A stretch of DNA of 64,000 nt from Bacillota bacterium. Lineage in GTDB: Bacteria; Bacillota; Clostridia; Acetivibrionales; DTU013. Positions 61,332 to 64,000 of the stretch are shown piece by piece. The position numbers and the translations under genes were made by a program. The notes under the pieces are model-generated. The model did not search any database, was not told where the DNA came from, and worked only from the letters and a program-made list of their open reading frames with translations. Within the stretch, counting starts at the first letter, position 1. Every line of letters starts with the position of its first letter. Where the stretch lies: assembly GCA_023426125.1 (NCBI GenBank), contig JAFABI010000017.1:186001-250000 (forward strand), given 5' to 3'.

Positions 61332-61712
61332 CATAATTTTAAGCAGCAGCGCATTTTTAGACTTTTTGTTTGAAGCTTGATGAAGGTGGTAAATTATAAG
61401 CAGGCAAGGTAAGCCTTTGAAAAGTTAATATAGGCCGGTCAGTCCCGTAAGATTACTGAACCGGTATATCGACAATAATATAAAAAGAGCCGTAAAGGCT
61501 CTTTTTAATGTTAAGGGAATCATGGTGGATTTATCGTTCTTGTTACCTGGCATGCAGGTAAGCAGGTATTATACTGATTACCGGACCAATTGGGTTAACA
61601 GGGACAGCCTTTCAATGATCCGGCTTTGGCAGGCATTTCGGAGGAAAACCTGGCGCCTTTTGTTCAGGTAGCAATTCTCTTGACGGCAGGTGCCTTAAAT
61701 GCTATTCTATTT
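61332..61712. other. Gap with terminator and a coding remnant
   Basis: After the small gene there is a CCGGT/ACCGG-type hairpin (about 61433-61463) and the terminator at 61482. From 61609 to 61714 a plus-strand frame reads GQPFNDPALAGISEENLAPF and ends ALNAILF-stop without a start codon, probably the 3' end of a lost gene. Confidence 0.4.
61482..61506 (+). terminator. Rho-independent terminator
   Basis: AAAAAGAGCC and GGCTCTTTTT pair perfectly around GTAAA; symmetrical, so it can work on both strands. Confidence 0.85.
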
Positions 61713-61831
61713 TAGTACTACAGCGAAAAATCTAATTTTATCCTTGAAGGAATAGCGCGTTGAATCGTTCGCGCTCTTTCTTCAAGGCGCATAAATGCCG
61801 ATGAATTAATGTTTTTTTCGCTGCAGTATTA
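61713..61831. repeat. MITE-like long palindrome, 119 bp
   Basis: Terminal inverted repeats TAGTACTACAGCGAAAAA (61713-61730) and its near-complement (61814-61831, two mismatches) enclose a second hairpin with CCTTGAA/TTCAAGG and AGCGCG/CGCGCT arms. No coding frame. A layout of nested hairpins with terminal repeats fits a non-autonomous mobile element. Confidence 0.65.
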
Positions 61832-61898
61832 GTTAACATCATCAATTGCCGAGTGGGGGATCGTCATAAAAAAGGAATTTATTAAATACAGGATTTTC

Positions 61899-63074
61899 AT
61901 GTTTGCCTACTGGGCTATGATGCTTACTGTCATGGGTATGTACACCATGTACATTATTCATATAGGCTTTTCAAAAACAGAAATAGGTCTGACGGTTACC
62001 ATATGTACATTTTCCGCATTGTTGGGACAGAATTTCACGGGTTATCTTTCAGACCACTTCAAATGTGAAAAAAAAATACTCCTGCTTTCGATCAGCGTAG
62101 GCATCCTGGCCACGGCAGGCTTGATGCTTGCGCAACAGAACTGGCATGTTTATCTTGCTATCGCATTATGGGCGTTTTTCGTGTATGGAACCGTTCCTCT
62201 TTCTGAAGCCATGATTATTGGCTTTTTAAAAACCGGTAACGAGATGAACCGCTTTGGAAAAATCCGCGGTGTAGGCTCCATCGGCTATGGGGTGACAGGG
62301 GTGTTGGTCGGGTTGATCCTGCAAAATTTCGGCTGGGGTGTTTACTATTGGTGCATCTTGATCAGCATAATTCTTGCCATAATTTCGGTGCTGATGCTGG
62401 CAGAGATTAAGGGAGTGGCTTTTTACAAGGGCAGTGGGAAAGGGGCCGGGGAGGGCGGAAACATATCTTTTAAGGAAGCCTTCAGGGAAACCGTTAAAAT
62501 AAAACAGCTGAGATCCATCATTATCATTGTTTTCATGTACACCTTTGTAGTAAAAGGCGTATACAGCTTTCTGGGGGTATTGGTTTCGGACTTTGGCGGA
62601 GGACCGCTCAGCCTCGGCTTTACCTATTTTTTCGATGCGACGCCGGAAGTGGTCACCTTTTTTCTCACTGCCAGGCTGATGACCAGATTCCACAGCAAAT
62701 GGCTCATTCTCGTTGCGTTTATTCTTCAGATCATACGGCTTTCCTTTATTCTTATCTTTAATACCTCGCTCGCCATCATCCTTTTGGGCGTATTGTCAGG
62801 TTTTGCATACGGCCTTATTGCTACGGCATATAAGACATACATATACGAACTGGCGCCGGAAAAATACAAGATCAGCTGTATCAGCCTCAGCGAATCCATC
62901 ATAGGGCTGTCCGGCGTAATCAGCGTTCCGGTTTTCGGCTTTATACTCATGACGTTCGGGGGAGTTGCAGCCATAGCATCAGGGCTGGCCATCGATTTAA
63001 TTGCACTTTTTATTATATTGAGGGATATTTCCAAGGCAAAGATCTCAAATCAGAGTTACAGCAATTCGGTTTAG
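61899..63074 (+). CDS. MFS permease (MFS_1-like/nucleoside-sugar symporter type)
   Basis: 391 residues with about 12 membrane spans starting MFAYWAMMLTVMGMYTMYII. The loop YLSDHFKCEKKILLLS corresponds to the MFS A-like motif and NRFGKIRGVGSIGYGVTG is typical of the LacY/NupG-like group. Homologues often have about ten more residues; in-frame codons upstream (reading IKKEFIKYRIF) offer no standard start, so ATG 61899 with AGGA upstream is used. It may import a sugar or nucleoside; the LacI regulator downstream fits. Confidence 0.85.
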   Translation: MFAYWAMMLTVMGMYTMYIIHIGFSKTEIGLTVTICTFSALLGQNFTGYLSDHFKCEKKILLLSISVGILATAGLMLAQQNWHVYLAIALWAFFVYGTVPLSEAMIIGFLKTGNEMNRFGKIRGVGSIGYGVTGVLVGLILQNFGWGVYYWCILISIILAIISVLMLAEIKGVAFYKGSGKGAGEGGNISFKEAFRETVKIKQLRSIIIIVFMYTFVVKGVYSFLGVLVSDFGGGPLSLGFTYFFDATPEVVTFFLTARLMTRFHSKWLILVAFILQIIRLSFILIFNTSLAIILLGVLSGFAYGLIATAYKTYIYELAPEKYKISCISLSESIIGLSGVISVPVFGFILMTFGGVAAIASGLAIDLIALFIILRDISKAKISNQSYSNSV

Positions 63075-63141
63075 AAGTACAGAAATACGTCGCTTTGCTC
63101 CTCGGAATGCCCATGTCACCACGCACACATGTGCCTGAAAA

Positions 63142-63293
63142 GTGTAGGGGCGCGCATTGCGCGTCCGCAAAAGCAGTCTGTGATAACATTTTTCTTTGCA
63201 TCAGGGGACTGTTCTTTACTTCCAGACCATTCGTGATTACCTGGTTTGTGCTTACTGTCACGAGGAGGACGGCCAATGGCCGCCCCTACATGT
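63142..63293. repeat. MITE-like element with palindromic terminal inverted repeats
   Basis: Left end GTGTAGGGGCGCGCATTGCG ... CGTCC (63142-63165) and right end GGACGGCCAATGGCCGCCCC ... TACA (63267-63290) are inverted copies of TGTAGGGGCG ... CGTCC, each with its own central palindrome (CGCATTGCG versus GCCATTGGC). About 100 bp of non-coding sequence separates them. Confidence 0.7.
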
Positions 63294-63420
63294 ACGCTTT
63301 ACGGCCCAATTGCCTCATGCATCTAATTGCCCTACGCCAATGCTCCCTGCATCAAGCTGTTTTCATGCCAATGACAGAAAAATCCTCATGTTGCCAATTG
63401 AAGGTATCACAAACTGACTA
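63294..63420. other. Intergenic, nothing further assigned
   Basis: Spacer between the repeat and the LacI promoter; no gene or hairpin of note. Confidence 0.4.
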
Positions 63421-63475
63421 TTGACATTCCGGAATAAACTTGCTAAGATGAATTTGAAGACAAAACGTTTCGCGA
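63421..63475 (+). promoter_or_regulatory. Promoter and LacI-type operator
   Basis: TTGACA (63421-63426) and TAAGAT (63444-63449) with a 17-bp spacer. Just downstream lies CAAAACGTTTCGCG (63461-63474), with the AAACGTTT core typical of LacI/CcpA operators, positioned over the start of transcription and suggesting autorepression. Confidence 0.65.
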
Positions 63476-63481
63476 TGGTGG

Positions 63482-64000
63482 GTGATTTTAATCGCAGCAA
63501 CAATAAAAGATGTGGCAAAGCATACGGGACTGTCCATTGCCACCATATCAAAATATATCAACGGCGGCAATGTGCTGGACAACAACAAGATCCTTATCGA
63601 TCAGGCAATAAAAGAGCTGGGCTTCAAGGTGAATGAGATTGCCCGCGGCCTGAAAACAAACCGGACGATGACAATCGGCGTACTCATACCCGACCTCAGG
63701 AATATTTTCTGTACAACCATTGTTTCGAACATAGAGAATATTTTGATACAAAACGGCTATAGCACCATCATTTGCGATTGTAAACAGAGTCCGGCGCTGG
63801 AAAAGGAAAAACTGGAGTTTCTGGTCAACAAAATGGTTGACGGAATCATTACCATGCCCATCGGAAGCAATGCCCGGAGCATAAGGGCACTGGCGGACAA
63901 AAAACTGCCTGTCGTATTGATTGACAGGGCCATCCGGGAGGTCGACTGCGATACCGTATTGGTGGATAATCTCAATGCATCTTACAATGCGGTGGAACAG
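63482..64000 (+). CDS. LacI-family transcriptional regulator (3' partial)
   Basis: 173 residues are visible before the window ends. ATIKDVAKHTGLSIATISKYING is the LacI helix-turn-helix, with KVNEIARGLKTNRTMTIGVLIPDL the hinge and start of the periplasmic-binding-protein-like sensor domain. IICDCKQSPALEKEKLEFLV and VVLIDRAIREVDCDTVLVDN continue that domain. GTG 63482 is the only plausible start, giving MILIAATIKDV; its ribosome binding site (GATGG) is weak. Probably governs sugar genes beyond the window and perhaps the MFS permease. Confidence 0.9.
   Translation, partial: MILIAATIKDVAKHTGLSIATISKYINGGNVLDNNKILIDQAIKELGFKVNEIARGLKTNRTMTIGVLIPDLRNIFCTTIVSNIENILIQNGYSTIICDCKQSPALEKEKLEFLVNKMVDGIITMPIGSNARSIRALADKKLPVVLIDRAIREVDCDTVLVDNLNASYNAVEQ

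Overview
The window looks like a chromosomal stretch of an anaerobic, plant-polysaccharide-degrading member of the Bacillota, most likely Clostridia. The reasons are S-layer-homology (SLH) anchored exoenzymes, YesM/YesN-type two-component control beside sugar ABC transporters, a clostridial-type D-allulose 3-epimerase, Gram-positive ribosome binding sites and a radical SAM enzyme. Species cannot be named from the sequence. Base composition is patchy: the first 5.7 kb is visibly GC-rich, while the ABC exporter block and the 49-57 kb island are AT-rich.

Layout. 1-5745: a six-gene sugar/sugar-acid catabolic operon (phosphotriesterase-like hydrolase cut by the window edge, AroE-like dehydrogenase, cupin glucose-6-phosphate isomerase, D-2-hydroxyacid dehydrogenase, ketose 3-epimerase, fucose-isomerase-like protein). 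6290-9284: a minus-strand peroxide-response operon (glutathione peroxidase, flavodoxin, OhrR-like MarR regulator, radical SAM protein, lipoprotein) with a consensus promoter overlapped by a palindrome. 9753-12459: debris of cell-surface genes (truncated SLH protein, frameshifted BspA-type repeat protein). 12648-28514: a carbohydrate-sensing and uptake locus (YesN/YesM, binding protein, two permeases) followed by a 1495-residue SLH-anchored GH99/WbsX-like enzyme, a GH78-like protein and a GH36 alpha-galactosidase. The transporter lacks its own ATPase, so it probably uses a shared one.

29.1-48.7 kb is a composite insertion. A tyrosine integrase gene is split in two (29068-29199 and 48521-48697), and the halves join exactly at its LRH/TNASLML motif. 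The insert appears to be two elements in tandem: a 32-bp sequence marks the left end of each (29196 and 32515), and all three junctions share GCA. The first carries a metallo-beta-lactamase-fold hydrolase, a DUF3788 protein, a broken ASCH-like gene and an AraC/GyrI regulator. The second carries IS66 debris, a heterodimeric ABC exporter with a TetR regulator, a broken tyrosine recombinase, three overlapping large serine recombinases (two frameshifted, one fused to an IS66 accessory domain), an IS110 element and ParB/ParA.

49.3-57.2 kb is a second integrative element in a tRNA-Ser(GGA) gene. It has its own tyrosine integrase, excisionase, XRE regulator and AAA+ replication-type ATPase. Its cargo is a complete retron: a nucleoside-deoxyribosyltransferase-like effector, an msr-msd RNA found by its inverted repeats, and a reverse transcriptase with the retron NAxxH and VTG signatures. 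This is the most notable system in the window.

57.4-64 kb returns to carbohydrate-related chromosome: AraC regulator divergent from a Gfo/Idh/MocA oxidoreductase, small membrane and zinc-ribbon proteins, a 48-residue protein with a palindromic operator, an MFS permease and the start of a LacI-family regulator, interspersed with three hairpin-rich or MITE-like repeats.
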